The position numbers and the translations under genes are program-made. Of a stretch of 64,000 nt of DNA, positions 45,190 to 60,415 are shown piece by piece. The stretch is taken from positions 3,348,001-3,412,000 of the forward strand of contig NZ_JACIFP010000001.1 in assembly GCF_014197435.1 (NCBI RefSeq), written 5' to 3'. The DNA comes from Gordonia humi (GTDB lineage: Bacteria > Actinomycetota > Actinomycetes > Mycobacteriales > Mycobacteriaceae). Under the pieces are notes generated by a model. It was given only the letters and a program-made list of their open reading frames with translations, was not told the origin of the DNA and searched no databases. The stretch's first letter is position 1. The number at the start of each line of letters is the position of its first letter.

Positions 45190-47883
45190 TCAGCGTTTGC
45201 GCAGGCGCAGCCGCGAGTAGATCAGGGCGAGGAGCAGCACGGCCATCACCGCCAGGACTCCGTAGGCGAGCACCGTGTGCGCGGTGGTCGGCTCCCACCA
45301 CGGGTATTCGACCGCCTTGCCCGGCACCTGCCGGACCTGAGTGGCCTCCGGGTTGACCCGCGGGACGTCGACCGACTGCGCGGCGGCGGTGAAGCCCCAG
45401 TACGCCGGGAAGATCCAGCCGAGCTGGGCGGCGCCGGTCGCGGTGATCGGGAACAGGCCGCCGCAGAACACGAGCTGAACCATCACGACGATCACCAGCG
45501 GCGGCATCGTCTGCTCGTTGGACCGCACGAGCGAGGAGATCGCCAACCCGACCAGGGTGCTCACACACGCCAGGGCCGCGATCGCGACGAACAGCGACAC
45601 CGGCGGAGGGAGGACCACGCCGCCGAACTCCGGGATGTCGCGCAGTCCGTAGGTGATGCCGAGCATGATGGCGCTCTGCATCGCCGTCAACGAGAAGAAC
45701 ACGACCGCCTTGGCGGCCAGATAGGCTCCGGGCCGCAGTCCCACGGCTCGTTCCCGTTCGAAGATCGGTCGCTCCCCGACCAGATCGCGGACGGTGAGCG
45801 CCGCGCCCATGAAGGCCGCGCCGATCACCAGCACCACCAGGAGCTGGATCGCCTCCGGACTCGACGGTATCGACGACCCGGGTGCCAGACCGGGTTCGGT
45901 CTCGATGAGCCCGAAGCCGTTCTCCCCCGGGATCACCAGGGTCAACGCCCCCAGCACGATCGGCAGGAGCAACAAGAACACGAGGTATCCGCGGTCGGCC
46001 AGGATCAGCCGCAGCTGGCGACGGAAGACGGTCGAGGCCTGCCTGCCCGCGCTGGCCTGGTGCACCTCGACCGATGGTCCGGTCGACGGTGCGGCGGGCG
46101 GCGACGACGAATGCGGATGCCGGTGCCGATAAGCCGCCCACGCCTGGTCCGGGTGATCGGCGGTGAAGGCGAATATCTCGGCCCAGTCGGTGGTGCCGAG
46201 CTCAGCGCCGACGTCCTTCGGCGCACCGCAGAACGCCGTCTTGCCGCCGGGCGCCAGGAGCAGCACCCGGTCGCACAGGCTCAGGTAGGTCAACGAGTGG
46301 GTCACGACGAGCACCACGCGACCCGCGTCGGCCAGCCGACGCAGGGTCTGCATCACTTGACGGTCGAGTGCCGGGTCCAGACCCGACGTCGGCTCGTCGA
46401 GGATCAGCAGCGACGGCCCGGTCAGCAGTTCCATCGCGACGGAGGCGCGTTTGCGCTGTCCGCCGGACAGTCTGTCGACCCGGGTGTCGACGTGCTCGGT
46501 GAGCTGGAGTTCGCTGAGCACACCGTCGATCACGTGGTCGCGGTCGGCGGTCGAGAGGTCGGCGGGCAGTCGGAGTTCGGCGGCGTAGCGCAGCGCCTGC
46601 CGCAGTGTCAGCTTCCGATGCAGCACGTCGTCTTGCGGGACCATGCCGATGCGGGTGCGCAGCGCCTCGTACTCGGCGTGCACACCGCGACCCTCGAATG
46701 TGACGACGCCGACCGTCGGGTCGCCGAGTCCGGCCACGATCTTCGAGATCGTCGACTTTCCCGCACCCGACGGGCCGATGATCGCCGTGAGAGTTCCGGG
46801 CGCGGCGTCGAAGGAGATGTCGTTGAGCAGGGTCTTGCCGTCGATCGTCAGGCCGACCCCGTCCACCCGGACTCCGCCCGCCACCTCGGTCTGCGGGCGG
46901 CCGCGCACCAGCACGCCCCCGGTCATCACGAAGTCGGAGTTGCCGATGGTGACGACGTCGTTCTCGGACAGGCGGTGCGCCATGACGCGACGTCCGTTGA
47001 CGAACGTGCCGTTGACACTGCCCAGGTCCTCCAGGAGCAGGCCCTGGGGCGTGGACGTGACCCTCGCGTGATGACGCGAGGCCAGGACGTCGCTGACGAC
47101 GATGTCGTTGTCGGGGGTGCGACCGATGCGCTGAGTTCCCGACAGGACGATCGTCTCGCGGCCGACCCGCAGATCCGAGGGGACCTCGAAGACCGCCGAC
47201 GCGTTCTGATGCAGAGCCGCCAGATGAGGCGCGTCCGCGAGCTCGCCGAACCGGGGCGCCCTACGCGGCGGGGTCGGACGAGGCCGACCGGGGCCGGACT
47301 GATTGGGGTCGGACGGGTTGGGACCGGACTGGTTGGGGCCGGACTGATTGGGACCGGACTGGGGCCGGGGTTGCGCGGGCATCGGCCGGGACCGTTGCTG
47401 CTGTTGTGCGCGAACCGGATTCGACGGCGGTGGCGTCTGCGGCCGCGGCGGTCGGGGTGCCTGCTGCGGTGGGACCCGCGACGACTGCGGCTCCGAGGGG
47501 GCCGGCGGGGACGGCGTCTGCGGCTGCGCGGGCGTGCGTCCGGACGCTGGGACGATCGTGGGCCGCGCGGGCGCCAGTGCGGTCAACTCCAGCACCGGGC
47601 CGCTCGTCGCGTCGCCGAGACGGACACGGGCCGACCCGACGACCGCCACCACGTTCTGCCGGATCCCGCCGACGAACATTCCGTTCGTACTGCCCGCGTC
47701 GATCACCTGCCAGCCGTCGACGGCCGACCACTCGATCGACAGCTGCCGCCGCGAGACCAGCGGATGGTCGACCACGATCTCGTTGTCCGGTGTGCGCCCC
47801 AACGACACCGGACTGGTTCGGATCGTCTGCGGGCCGCCCGGCCCGACCCGAACCTGCAGCGGGGTGATTCCGTGAGTGCTCAT
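45190..47883 (-). CDS. FHA-FHA-ABC transporter (ATP-binding and permease fused), Rv1747-like
   Basis: 897 residues. FHA1 (about 20-85: [26 protein letters not shown]), a Pro/Gln/Ser-rich linker with GPNQS repeats (~105-210), FHA2 (~225-310: [29 protein letters not shown]). Then an ABC ATPase ([29 protein letters not shown]) and an ABC-2 type permease with six helices at the C-terminus. Rv1747 has the same order, is phosphorylated in its linker by a Ser/Thr kinase and exports phosphatidylinositol mannosides. No kinase gene is nearby here. A TATGGT box is 8 nt before the ATG. Its place between dop and mpa is not the mycobacterial arrangement. Confidence 0.9.
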   Translation of the reverse strand: MSTHGITPLQVRVGPGGPQTIRTSPVSLGRTPDNEIVVDHPLVSRRQLSIEWSAVDGWQVIDAGSTNGMFVGGIRQNVVAVVGSARVRLGDATSGPVLELTALAPARPTIVPASGRTPAQPQTPSPPAPSEPQSSRVPPQQAPRPPRPQTPPPSNPVRAQQQQRSRPMPAQPRPQSGPNQSGPNQSGPNPSDPNQSGPGRPRPTPPRRAPRFGELADAPHLAALHQNASAVFEVPSDLRVGRETIVLSGTQRIGRTPDNDIVVSDVLASRHHARVTSTPQGLLLEDLGSVNGTFVNGRRVMAHRLSENDVVTIGNSDFVMTGGVLVRGRPQTEVAGGVRVDGVGLTIDGKTLLNDISFDAAPGTLTAIIGPSGAGKSTISKIVAGLGDPTVGVVTFEGRGVHAEYEALRTRIGMVPQDDVLHRKLTLRQALRYAAELRLPADLSTADRDHVIDGVLSELQLTEHVDTRVDRLSGGQRKRASVAMELLTGPSLLILDEPTSGLDPALDRQVMQTLRRLADAGRVVLVVTHSLTYLSLCDRVLLLAPGGKTAFCGAPKDVGAELGTTDWAEIFAFTADHPDQAWAAYRHRHPHSSSPPAAPSTGPSVEVHQASAGRQASTVFRRQLRLILADRGYLVFLLLLPIVLGALTLVIPGENGFGLIETEPGLAPGSSIPSSPEAIQLLVVLVIGAAFMGAALTVRDLVGERPIFERERAVGLRPGAYLAAKAVVFFSLTAMQSAIMLGITYGLRDIPEFGGVVLPPPVSLFVAIAALACVSTLVGLAISSLVRSNEQTMPPLVIVVMVQLVFCGGLFPITATGAAQLGWIFPAYWGFTAAAQSVDVPRVNPEATQVRQVPGKAVEYPWWEPTTAHTVLAYGVLAVMAVLLLALIYSRLRLRKR
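47296..47355. repeat. 15-bp coding minisatellite, four units
   Basis: Four 15-bp units (first GGACTGATTGGGGTC) encode consecutive GPNQS-type pentapeptides in the linker between the two FHA domains of the ABC exporter. A fifth partial unit follows. Length is a multiple of three, so copy-number change keeps frame. Confidence 0.8.
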
Positions 47884-47972
47884 CGCAGAACACCATAGCC
47901 GGTTCGGCTCGCCAGTCCCGTTTACCGGAATGACGGCGCGAACCGGTCATTCACGTCGGCGGGTCGTCCCCC

Positions 47973-48024
47973 GAGCATCCGACAGGCCCGAGTGTCCGAC
48001 AGGCCCCGAGCGTCCTACAGGTAC
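47973..48024. repeat. 17-18-bp tandem repeat, three copies, overlapping the mpa stop codon
   Basis: GAGCATCCGACAGGCCC (47973-47989), GAGTGTCCGACAGGCCCC (47990-48007) and GAGCGTCCTACAGGTAC (48008-48024). In the minus-strand sense the first copy supplies the last codons CTG-TAG of the ATPase gene and the others follow it. Confidence 0.8.
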
Positions 48025-49682
48025 TGGCCGGTGTTCGACTCGGTGTCGATGGCCCGGCTCGCACCACTGCCCTTTCCGGTGACCAGGGTGCGGATGTAGA
48101 CGATCCGCTCGCCCTTCTTACCGGAGATCCGCGCCCAGTCGTCGGGGTTGGTGGTGTTCGGCAGATCCTCGTTCTCGGAGAACTCGTCGAGGATCGAATC
48201 GAGCAGATGCGAGATCCGCAGACCACGCTGTCCACTGTCGAGATGCGCCTTGATCGCGTACTTCTTGGCCCGGTCGACGATGTTCTGGATCATCGCGCCC
48301 GAGTTGAAATCCTTGAAGTACATGACCTCCTTGTCGCCGTTGGCGTAGGTGACCTCGAGGAACCGGTTGTCGTCGGTCTCGGCGTACATGCGCTCCACGA
48401 CGCGCTGGATCATCGCGTCCACGCAGGCCTGCGCGTCGCCGCCGAACTCGGCGACGTCGTCCGGGTGCAACGGGAGCCCGGGCGTCAGGTACTTGGTGAA
48501 GATGTCGACGGCCGATTCGGCGTCGGGACGCTCGATCTTGATCTTCACGTCAAGTCGTCCCGGGCGCAGAATGGCCGGGTCGATCATGTCCTCGCGGTTG
48601 GAGGCGCCGATCACGATGACGTTCTCCAGCCCCTCGACACCGTCGATCTCGCTCAGCAGCTGCGGGACCACGGTGGTCTCGACGTCGGACGACACACCGG
48701 ATCCGCGGGTGCGGAAGATCGAGTCCATCTCGTCGAAGAAGACGATGACCGGGGTGCCCTCGGAGGCCTTCTCGCGCGCCCGCTGGAAGATCAGACGGAT
48801 GTGCCGTTCGGTCTCGCCGACGAACTTGTTGAGCAGCTCGGGACCCTTGATGTTCAGGAAGTAGCTCTTGGCCTCGGCCTGATCGTCGCCGCGGTGTTCG
48901 GCGATCTGCTTGGCCAGCGAGTTCGCGACGGCCTTGGCGATGAGCGTCTTGCCGTTTCCGGGCGGACCGTACAGCAGAACGCCCTTCGGCGGACGCAGCG
49001 AGTACTCGGCGAACAGGTCGTTGTGCAGGAACGGCAGTTCGACGGCGTCGCGGATCTGTTCGATCTGACGACGCAGGCCGCCGATGTCGGAGTAGTCGAC
49101 GTCGGGGACCTCCTCGAGGACGAGGTCCTCGACCTCGGCCTTGGGGATGCGTTCGAGGGCGAATCCGGCCTTGCCGTCGATCATCAGCGAATCGCCCGGG
49201 CGCAGCTTGCGCTCGGATCCCCCGCCGTCGTCGGTGTGCACCAGGGTGTCGGCGAGCGAGACGATGCGCTCCTCGTCGGTGTGTCCGACGACCAGGGCGC
49301 GGCGACCGCCCGCGAGGACCTCGCGCAGGGTGGCGATCTCGCCGACCTCGTCGTAGCCGAGCGCCTCGACCACGGTGAGCGCCTCGTTGAGCCGCAACGA
49401 CTGTCCGCGGGTGAGCGTCTGGACGTCGATGTTCGGCGAGACCGTCAGGCGCATCTTCCGGCCGGAGGTGAACACGTCCACGTTGTCGTCGGATGCGACG
49501 CCCAGGAGCACCCCGTATCCGCTGGGCGGCTGCCCGAGGTTGTCGACTTCTTCACGCAGGGCGATGAGTTGCTGCCGCGCCTCTTTGAGCGTCTCCAGGA
49601 GCTTGGCGTTGCGCGCCGTCAGCTTCTCGATCCGCTCCTGCGGGTTGTCACCGTGTGCACCGGACTCCGTGGTCGGGGTCAT
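48015..49682 (-). CDS. mpa: Proteasome-activating AAA ATPase (Mpa/ARC)
   Basis: 555 residues. N-terminal coiled coil ([30 protein letters not shown], about 17-47) binds Pup; two OB-fold domains follow. The AAA module has [24 protein letters not shown] and [15 protein letters not shown]. The protein ends SNTGQYL, the GQYL tail that docks into the 20S core. It unfolds pupylated proteins and feeds them to PrcAB. AAGGAGGG precedes the ATG. Called ARC in Rhodococcus. Confidence 0.95.
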   Translation of the reverse strand: MTPTTESGAHGDNPQERIEKLTARNAKLLETLKEARQQLIALREEVDNLGQPPSGYGVLLGVASDDNVDVFTSGRKMRLTVSPNIDVQTLTRGQSLRLNEALTVVEALGYDEVGEIATLREVLAGGRRALVVGHTDEERIVSLADTLVHTDDGGGSERKLRPGDSLMIDGKAGFALERIPKAEVEDLVLEEVPDVDYSDIGGLRRQIEQIRDAVELPFLHNDLFAEYSLRPPKGVLLYGPPGNGKTLIAKAVANSLAKQIAEHRGDDQAEAKSYFLNIKGPELLNKFVGETERHIRLIFQRAREKASEGTPVIVFFDEMDSIFRTRGSGVSSDVETTVVPQLLSEIDGVEGLENVIVIGASNREDMIDPAILRPGRLDVKIKIERPDAESAVDIFTKYLTPGLPLHPDDVAEFGGDAQACVDAMIQRVVERMYAETDDNRFLEVTYANGDKEVMYFKDFNSGAMIQNIVDRAKKYAIKAHLDSGQRGLRISHLLDSILDEFSENEDLPNTTNPDDWARISGKKGERIVYIRTLVTGKGSGASRAIDTESNTGQYL

Positions 49683-49717
49683 CGGGCCCTCCTTCGTCGA
49701 CAGTTCTCCCTCCTACG

Positions 49718-51466
<1,749 letters not shown>

Positions 51467-51553
51467 GCCCCTCCGCGCGTCCACCCGCGCCCGCGGCATT
51501 CGACGACGTCCGCGGCACGCCCGACTGCCGCCGATGTCGTCGGACGCCGCGTC

Positions 51554-52402
51554 TCAGAAGCGGCAGCTGCGGATGTCCGAGGCGAGGATGGCGCGGGCGC
51601 CTAGTTCGGACAGTCCGTCCATCAGCGACTGGTGCGTCTTGCGCGGCACCATGGCTCGCACGGCGAGCCATTCCGGATCGAGCATCGGCGAGACGGTCGG
51701 CGACTCGAGGCCAGGTGTCATCGCGACGGCGTCGTCGAGGAGGTTCTTGGGGCAGTCGTAGTCGATCATCACGTACTGCTGACCGAAGACGACGCCCTGC
51801 ACGCGGGCGATGAGCTGCTTGGCGGCCTTCGACGGCTCGGCCGACTCCGGGTTGCGGATGAGGACCGCTTCGGAGTCGCAGATCGATTCTCCGAACGGGG
51901 CGAGACCGTGCTGGCGAAGTGTGCGCCCGGAGCTGACGACGTCGGCGATCGCATCGGCCACGCCGAGCTGGATCGAGATCTCGACGGCGCCGTCGAGGCG
52001 GATGATCTCCGCATCGATGCCGCGCTCGGTCAGGTGGCGGCGCACCAGGTTCGGGTACGACGTGGCGATCCGCTTGCCGTCGAGCGCGTCGACCGACCAC
52101 TCCTGGTCGGTCGGGGCCGCGTAGCGGAACGTCGACGACCCGAACCCGAGTGCGACCTCCTCGATGACCTCGGCCCCGGAGTCGGCGGCCAGATCGCGAC
52201 CGGTGATGCCCAGGTCGAGGGTGCCCGCGCCGACGTAGATGGCGACGTCCTTGGGACGGAGGAAATAGAACTCGACGTCGTTGTTGACGTCGATGACGGA
52301 CAGATCCTTGGAGTCCGACCGCTTGCGGTATCCGGCCTCGGACAGGATCGCGGCGGCGGCTTCGGACAGTGCCCCCTTGTTGGGGACGGCGACACGCAAC
52401 AT
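51554..52402 (-). CDS. hisG: ATP phosphoribosyltransferase HisG (long form)
   Basis: 282 residues. [16 protein letters not shown] at the N-terminus, [12 protein letters not shown] (~68-79), and the PRPP loop region [18 protein letters not shown]. The C-terminal ~75-residue ACT-like domain ([17 protein letters not shown] on) is the histidine-feedback domain. It catalyses the first step of histidine synthesis. Lies 33 bp after hisE, same strand. Confidence 0.95.
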   Translation of the reverse strand: MLRVAVPNKGALSEAAAAILSEAGYRKRSDSKDLSVIDVNNDVEFYFLRPKDVAIYVGAGTLDLGITGRDLAADSGAEVIEEVALGFGSSTFRYAAPTDQEWSVDALDGKRIATSYPNLVRRHLTERGIDAEIIRLDGAVEISIQLGVADAIADVVSSGRTLRQHGLAPFGESICDSEAVLIRNPESAEPSKAAKQLIARVQGVVFGQQYVMIDYDCPKNLLDDAVAMTPGLESPTVSPMLDPEWLAVRAMVPRKTHQSLMDGLSELGARAILASDIRSCRF

Positions 52403-52435
52403 GAGTGAGATATTCCTAGCGTTGGCGGGGTCGGC

Positions 52436-52699
52436 TCAGAGATACCGGTAGACGTCGGCCGGAGTGAGTCCGCGTTTGATCATCATGACCTGAAGCCAGT
52501 AGACGAGCTGACTGATCTCCTCGGAGAGCGACTCGTCGGACTCGTGCTCCGCGGCGAGCCACACCTCGCCCGCCTCCTCGATGATCTTCTTTCCGAGCGT
52601 ATGGACGCCCTTGTCCAGTGCGGCGACGGTGCCGCTGCCTTCGGGGCGGGTCGCGGCCTTGTCGGTCAGCTCGGCGAAGAGTTCATCGAAGGTTTTCAC
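52436..52699 (-). CDS. hisE: Phosphoribosyl-ATP pyrophosphatase HisE
   Basis: 87 residues, all-alpha NTP-PPase fold: [18 protein letters not shown], then [18 protein letters not shown] with the E-x2-E-type Mg site, and [24 protein letters not shown]. Second step of the histidine pathway, next to hisG as in mycobacteria. GTG start at 52699. Confidence 0.95.
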   Translation of the reverse strand: MKTFDELFAELTDKAATRPEGSGTVAALDKGVHTLGKKIIEEAGEVWLAAEHESDESLSEEISQLVYWLQVMMIKRGLTPADVYRYL

Positions 52700-52752
52700 G
52701 TGAGGTATTTTCGCATGACGTGCACCGCCTCGGCCGAGCGGGCCGAGGAAGA

Positions 52753-53670
52753 TCACTCGTCGGCGGTGGCCGCGGTCGGGTCCGTGGCGGCCGCCGTCTC
52801 GGCCTCGGTCGCCGGGGCGCTCAACCGTCCCAGAGCGAAGGTCGCGATGCACATGAACGCCAGCGAGACCACGACGATGAAGTCGCCGGTCTTGGAGATG
52901 TGCAGCTGCTCCTGGTAGATCGACAGCCCCAGGGCCATCGCGACCATCGGCTTGAGGACGGTGACCGTCGGCAGCGAGGTCTGGACGTCGCCCGCCTGGT
53001 AGCTCGACTGCTGCCAGAGCGTGCCGAGGGTGGCGGTGACCGCCATCGCCCAGAACTCCCAGCTCGACAGCCCGTTCAGGAAACTCTCGCCGAACGCGTC
53101 GATGCCGGTCTTGGTGAACGGCGCCGAGAAGCCGAGCATGAGCCCCGCGCCGACGGCCAGCACCAGCGAACGGTTGGTGCCGTGCGGCAGACGCGAGCCT
53201 CCGACGATGCAGACCGCGACCACCACGACGAGGAAGATCAGCGGCACGATCCAGGAGTGGAAGGTCGGCGTCGTGATGCCCTCGGTCGGCTCCCCGAACA
53301 CCGCGAATAGCACCAGCGAGATCATCAGCACCGTCGCCCACAGCCACTCGAACTTCGTGAGCATACGTCTCTCGCTGAAGGCGGCCAACGGGAGTGCGAA
53401 CAGCAGCGTGCTCACCAGCAGCGGCTGCACCAGCAGGAGGCTGCCGACCGCGAGCGCACCGGCCTGCACGGCGAAGCCCGCGATGTCGGCGACGATCCCG
53501 GCGACCCACACCTTCCGCCGGATCAGTTTCGCGAAGAAGCCGATGCCGACGGCGTCGTCGTCCGACAGTCCCTCGGTGCCCTTCTCCTGCAGCACGGCGG
53601 CGAGCGCGAACAGCAGGGCGGCGACCAACGACAGTCCGATGGCGAGTACGGTCACGCTCTCTCCCAACAT
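52753..53670 (-). CDS. DMT-type (EamA-like) membrane transporter, copy A
   Basis: 305 residues with about nine or ten hydrophobic segments. The first is [24 protein letters not shown]; a conserved [19 protein letters not shown] and the C-terminal [38 protein letters not shown] mark the drug/metabolite transporter superfamily. The tail is Ala/Thr-rich. It is strongly similar over its whole length to the next gene, so the two arose by tandem duplication. Substrate unknown. Confidence 0.8.
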   Translation of the reverse strand: MLGESVTVLAIGLSLVAALLFALAAVLQEKGTEGLSDDDAVGIGFFAKLIRRKVWVAGIVADIAGFAVQAGALAVGSLLLVQPLLVSTLLFALPLAAFSERRMLTKFEWLWATVLMISLVLFAVFGEPTEGITTPTFHSWIVPLIFLVVVVAVCIVGGSRLPHGTNRSLVLAVGAGLMLGFSAPFTKTGIDAFGESFLNGLSSWEFWAMAVTATLGTLWQQSSYQAGDVQTSLPTVTVLKPMVAMALGLSIYQEQLHISKTGDFIVVVSLAFMCIATFALGRLSAPATEAETAAATDPTAATADE

Positions 53671-53778
53671 TCCTCAGACGGTCGAAACCGCCGATCAACG
53701 TGAATCAGACTACGCACCGCGCGCAAGGTCGAGCGCCCGGACACGACCGGACAGACCGAACCGTGCCGCGTCGACGCG

Positions 53779-54693
53779 CTATCGTGCCATCGCGTCGACG
53801 GCCGCCGGCTCCGGCGGAACGCTGAGCCTGCTGAGCGCGAAGGCGGCGACGACCATCACGCACAACGCGGCCACCACGGCGACATCGCCCGCACGATCGA
53901 TCCGCAGATGCTCCTGATAGATCGTGAGACCGATCGCGGTCGCGACCATCGGCTTGAGGACGGTCACCGCCGGCAGCGACGTCTGCACGTCCCCCGCCTG
54001 AAAACTGGACTGCTGCCACATGGTGCCGACCGACGACGCGACGATCATCGCCCACAGCTCCCAACTGCACAGTCCGCGGACCAGACCGTCGCCGAGCGCG
54101 TCCATCGCCGTCTTGGTGAACGGCGCCGAATAGCCGAGGATGACGCCGGCGCCGAGCGCCAGGACCAGCGACCGCTGCGCACCGTGCGGCAGGCGCGCTC
54201 CCCGCGACATCGACAGGACCGCGCACGCCGCCAGGACCGCCAACGGCAGGATCCACGCGCGGAACGACGGCGCCGTGATGCCCGCGGCGGGTTCGCCGAG
54301 GACCGCGAAGACCACCAGCCCGACCACGAGTACGCCCGCCCACATCCATTCACGCCACTGCAGTCGCCGCTTCTGCGTCCACGCCGCGAGCGGCAGTGCG
54401 AACAGCAGGGTCGAGACGGTGAACGGTTGCACGAGAAGCAGACTCCCGATGGCCAGTGCGCCGGCCTGCAGCGCGAACCCGGCGAGGTTCGCAGCCAGCC
54501 CCGCAAGCCAGATCTTCCGCTGGAACAGGGCGATCACGAACCCGACGCCGATCGCGGCGTCGTCGGACATGCCCTCGGTGCCCTTCTGCTGGAGCACCGC
54601 GGCCACCGCGAAGAACGCGGCACTGAGCACCGCGAGGACGATCGATAGCGCGCTCACGCCACTTCTCACCGCTTCCGTCGACCCCCGGGTCAT
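53779..54693 (-). CDS. DMT-type (EamA-like) membrane transporter, copy B
   Basis: 304 residues. Shares with copy A the strings AVLQx[62 protein letters not shown] and [29 protein letters not shown] 54693 chosen; a GTG a dozen codons on is possible. 108 bp upstream of copy A. The adjacent pair could form a heterodimer, as some paired small transporters do, but proteins this long usually act alone. Confidence 0.8.
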   Translation of the reverse strand: MTRGSTEAVRSGVSALSIVLAVLSAAFFAVAAVLQQKGTEGMSDDAAIGVGFVIALFQRKIWLAGLAANLAGFALQAGALAIGSLLLVQPFTVSTLLFALPLAAWTQKRRLQWREWMWAGVLVVGLVVFAVLGEPAAGITAPSFRAWILPLAVLAACAVLSMSRGARLPHGAQRSLVLALGAGVILGYSAPFTKTAMDALGDGLVRGLCSWELWAMIVASSVGTMWQQSSFQAGDVQTSLPAVTVLKPMVATAIGLTIYQEHLRIDRAGDVAVVAALCVMVVAAFALSRLSVPPEPAAVDAMAR

Positions 54694-54785
54694 CGTCAAG
54701 AAGACTACGGGGGTCTCGCCGTCGCTCGACCGGCGGGACGCGACTCGACCGGGGCGGGAGGAGCCTCGACGCGAGAGCGGACTCG

Positions 54786-55472
54786 TCAGGCCAGAGCGGC
54801 GGCCAGGTCGTCGAGAGTGAGGCCGACGAGGGAGTCCCGATAGGTGTAGGTGGCGCGCGGCTGCACCTCGATCGCCGACGGGACGATGATCGCGCGCACC
54901 CCGGCGGCGAAGGTCGCGGCCGCACCGGCGGGCGAGTCCTCGATCGCCAGGCACCGGTGCGTCGGCGCGCCCACGAGTTCGGCCGCCCGCCGATAGATGT
55001 GCGGTTCCGGCTTGCCCGCCTCGACCTCGTCGCCGCACACGGTCGTGACGAACCGCTCCCGACCGATCGTCTCCAGGAGCACGTCGGTCACCTCGCGCAT
55101 CGTATTCGTCACGAGCACCATCGGAATGTCCGCGGCGGCGACCAGGTCGAGGGCGTCGATCGCGCCCGGCCGCCACGGCGGGCCGCCCGCGAACTGCTCC
55201 AGCACACGCTGGACCATCCACTCCTCGTCACCCTCGAAATCCCGTCCCGCCTCGGGGACGAGGGCCGCCTCGTACACCTTCGTCATCGCGTCGACCGAGC
55301 TGTTGCCCATCGTCGAATCGCGCAACGCCGACGTCATCTCGGTGCCGAGCCGTTCGGCGAACTCGACGAGGACCTTCTCCCACAGCGGTTCGGTATCGAG
55401 CAGGGTGCCGTCCATGTCCCAGAACACGGCGTCGGGAAGTCGGGCGTCGAGCGGTCGAGCCTCGGGGGTCAC
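54786..55472 (-). CDS. HAD-superfamily phosphatase (beta-phosphoglucomutase-like)
   Basis: 228 residues. Nucleophile motif FWDMDGTLLDTEPLWE (about 16-31), motif II VTNTMRE, motif III Lys in EAGKPEPHIYRRAA, motif IV CLAIEDSPAGAAATFAAG. The C1 helical cap is of the phosphatase/phosphomutase type. GTG 55472 is preferred to the ATG at 55526 because AGGAGG stands 6 nt upstream. It lies between metH and the DMT genes, substrate unknown. Confidence 0.85.
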   Translation of the reverse strand: MTPEARPLDARLPDAVFWDMDGTLLDTEPLWEKVLVEFAERLGTEMTSALRDSTMGNSSVDAMTKVYEAALVPEAGRDFEGDEEWMVQRVLEQFAGGPPWRPGAIDALDLVAAADIPMVLVTNTMREVTDVLLETIGRERFVTTVCGDEVEAGKPEPHIYRRAAELVGAPTHRCLAIEDSPAGAAATFAAGVRAIIVPSAIEVQPRATYTYRDSLVGLTLDDLAAALA

Positions 55473-55535
55473 TGGTGTCCTCCTGGTGGGGTCGGGCGCG
55501 AGCGGGTCCGCCCCCACCTTAGGCACACCGCGCGC

Positions 55536-59147
<3,612 letters not shown>

Positions 59148-59154
59148 GACCACT

Positions 59155-59160
59155 AGGGTA
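59155..59160 (-). promoter_or_regulatory. -10 box for leaderless metH
   Basis: TACCCT on the minus strand, 7 nt before the ATG at 59147. It faces the -10 box of the divergent PAC2 gene 25 bp away. Confidence 0.55.
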
Positions 59161-59185
59161 GTTCGCCGTCGTTCACACTCACCCG

Positions 59186-59191
59186 TAGGCT
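59186..59191 (+). promoter_or_regulatory. -10 box for leaderless PAC2 gene
   Basis: TAGGCT, 7 nt before the GTG at 59199. Confidence 0.5.
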
Positions 59192-59198
59192 CTCCCCA

Positions 59199-60074
59199 GT
59201 GACCTCTCAGCGACCCTCCCGACTTCCCGCCCTGCGCCGACCGGTGATGATCGCCGCCTTCGGCGGATGGAACGACGCCGGCGACTCCGCATCGTCGGCG
59301 GCCGAACATCTCGCTCTGACCTGGGACGCGACGCAGCTGTGGGAGATCGACAGCGACGACTACTACGACTTCGCGGCCACGCGACCGAACATCACCCAGG
59401 CCGACGGTGTGACCAGGCGCATCGAGTGGCCGTCGACGTCGGTGTCGTATGCGCGGGTCCCGTCCGCGGGCCGCGACGTCGTCTTCGTGCTCGGTCCCGA
59501 ACCGAATCTGCGGTGGCGCACGTACTGCGCGCAGCTGGTCGAACTGGCCGACGCTCTCGACGTGGAGCTGGTGGTGATGATGGGTGCGCTCTTGGCCGAC
59601 ACACCGCACACCCGCGACGTCCCGGTGTCCGGTTCGGCCGAGACCAGCGCCGCCGCGACCCGGTTCGGGCTGTCGCCGAGCAAGTACGAGGGCCCCACCG
59701 GGATCACCGGGGTGCTGCAGGACGCCTTCGTCCAGGCCGGGATACCGTCGGTGTCCCTGTGGGCGGCCGTCCCCCACTACATCGCCCATCCGCCCAATCC
59801 GAAGGCCACACTGGCACTGCTGCGCAGGCTCGAGCCGATCATCGAGATCCCGATCGACACCGATCTGCTCGCCGACCAGGCCGCCCAGTGGCAGGAGGCC
59901 GTCGACGAGATGATGTCCGAGGACGAGGATCTGGCCGGCTACGTCCGCGATCTCGAAGAGCAGGAGGACGCGGCCCGCGACGTCGACGACGCCATGACCG
60001 AGGTCGACGGCGACACCCTGGCCGCGGAGTTCGAGAAGTACCTGCGACGACGCGGCGACTCCTCGGCCGACTGA
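59199..60074 (+). CDS. PAC2-family protein (proteasome assembly chaperone-like)
   Basis: 291 residues. RPVMIAAFGGWNDAGDSASSAAEHL (14-38) is the PAC2 signature; VVMMGALLADTPHTR, KYEGPTGITGVLQDAF and SLWAAVPHYIAHPPNPKATLALL follow. The C-terminal third is an acidic helix. Eukaryotic PAC2 helps assemble proteasome alpha rings. The actinobacterial homologues (Rv2125) have no settled role, but every gene needed for a proteasome is within 20 kb. GTG start, leaderless. Confidence 0.85.
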   Translation: MTSQRPSRLPALRRPVMIAAFGGWNDAGDSASSAAEHLALTWDATQLWEIDSDDYYDFAATRPNITQADGVTRRIEWPSTSVSYARVPSAGRDVVFVLGPEPNLRWRTYCAQLVELADALDVELVVMMGALLADTPHTRDVPVSGSAETSAAATRFGLSPSKYEGPTGITGVLQDAFVQAGIPSVSLWAAVPHYIAHPPNPKATLALLRRLEPIIEIPIDTDLLADQAAQWQEAVDEMMSEDEDLAGYVRDLEEQEDAARDVDDAMTEVDGDTLAAEFEKYLRRRGDSSAD

Positions 60075-60102
60075 GCCTGCGGACGCGCGCCGAACGCCGC
60101 GG

Positions 60103-60411
60103 TCAGCCGATCCGCTCGATCTCGACGACGGGCGTGGTGATGCGCCAGGTGCGCACGTCGGGGTCGTCGGCGGCGGCGACCCAGAACTGGGCGGGCCGGC
60201 CCACCGTGCACTCCTTGACGCCCAGGAGCGGGATGTCCTCGGAGTCGCGACGGAGTTCGCTGACCTCCCAGTGCTCGTCGGAGTGCCGCCCCACGCCGGG
60301 TGCGCGGAGCAGCGTCATCTCCTCGAAGTCGAGAACGTAGGTCGAGGTGTGGGTGACGACCGTCCACACCCCTTCCCTCGTCCCGGCCGGAATCACGCTC
60401 GTGCGAGGCAT
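60103..60411 (-). CDS. Conserved small protein, function unknown
   Basis: 102 residues, mostly beta-rich: GVWTVVTHTSTYVLDFEEMTLLRAPG, then the polar SDEHWEVSELRRDSEDIPLL and ECTVGRPAQFWVAA. No Cys pair, no membrane helix. Its start is 4 bp after the mshC stop, same strand, so it is co-transcribed with mshC. A converging PAC2 stop lies 28 bp away. I do not recognise the family. Confidence 0.65.
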   Translation of the reverse strand: MPRTSVIPAGTREGVWTVVTHTSTYVLDFEEMTLLRAPGVGRHSDEHWEVSELRRDSEDIPLLGVKECTVGRPAQFWVAAADDPDVRTWRITTPVVEIERIG

Positions 60412-60415
60412 GCGG

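Noticed and set aside
55473..55526. Earlier ATG start for the HAD phosphatase
   Set aside because: AGGAGG is correctly spaced for GTG 55472 and no signal supports the ATG at 55526.
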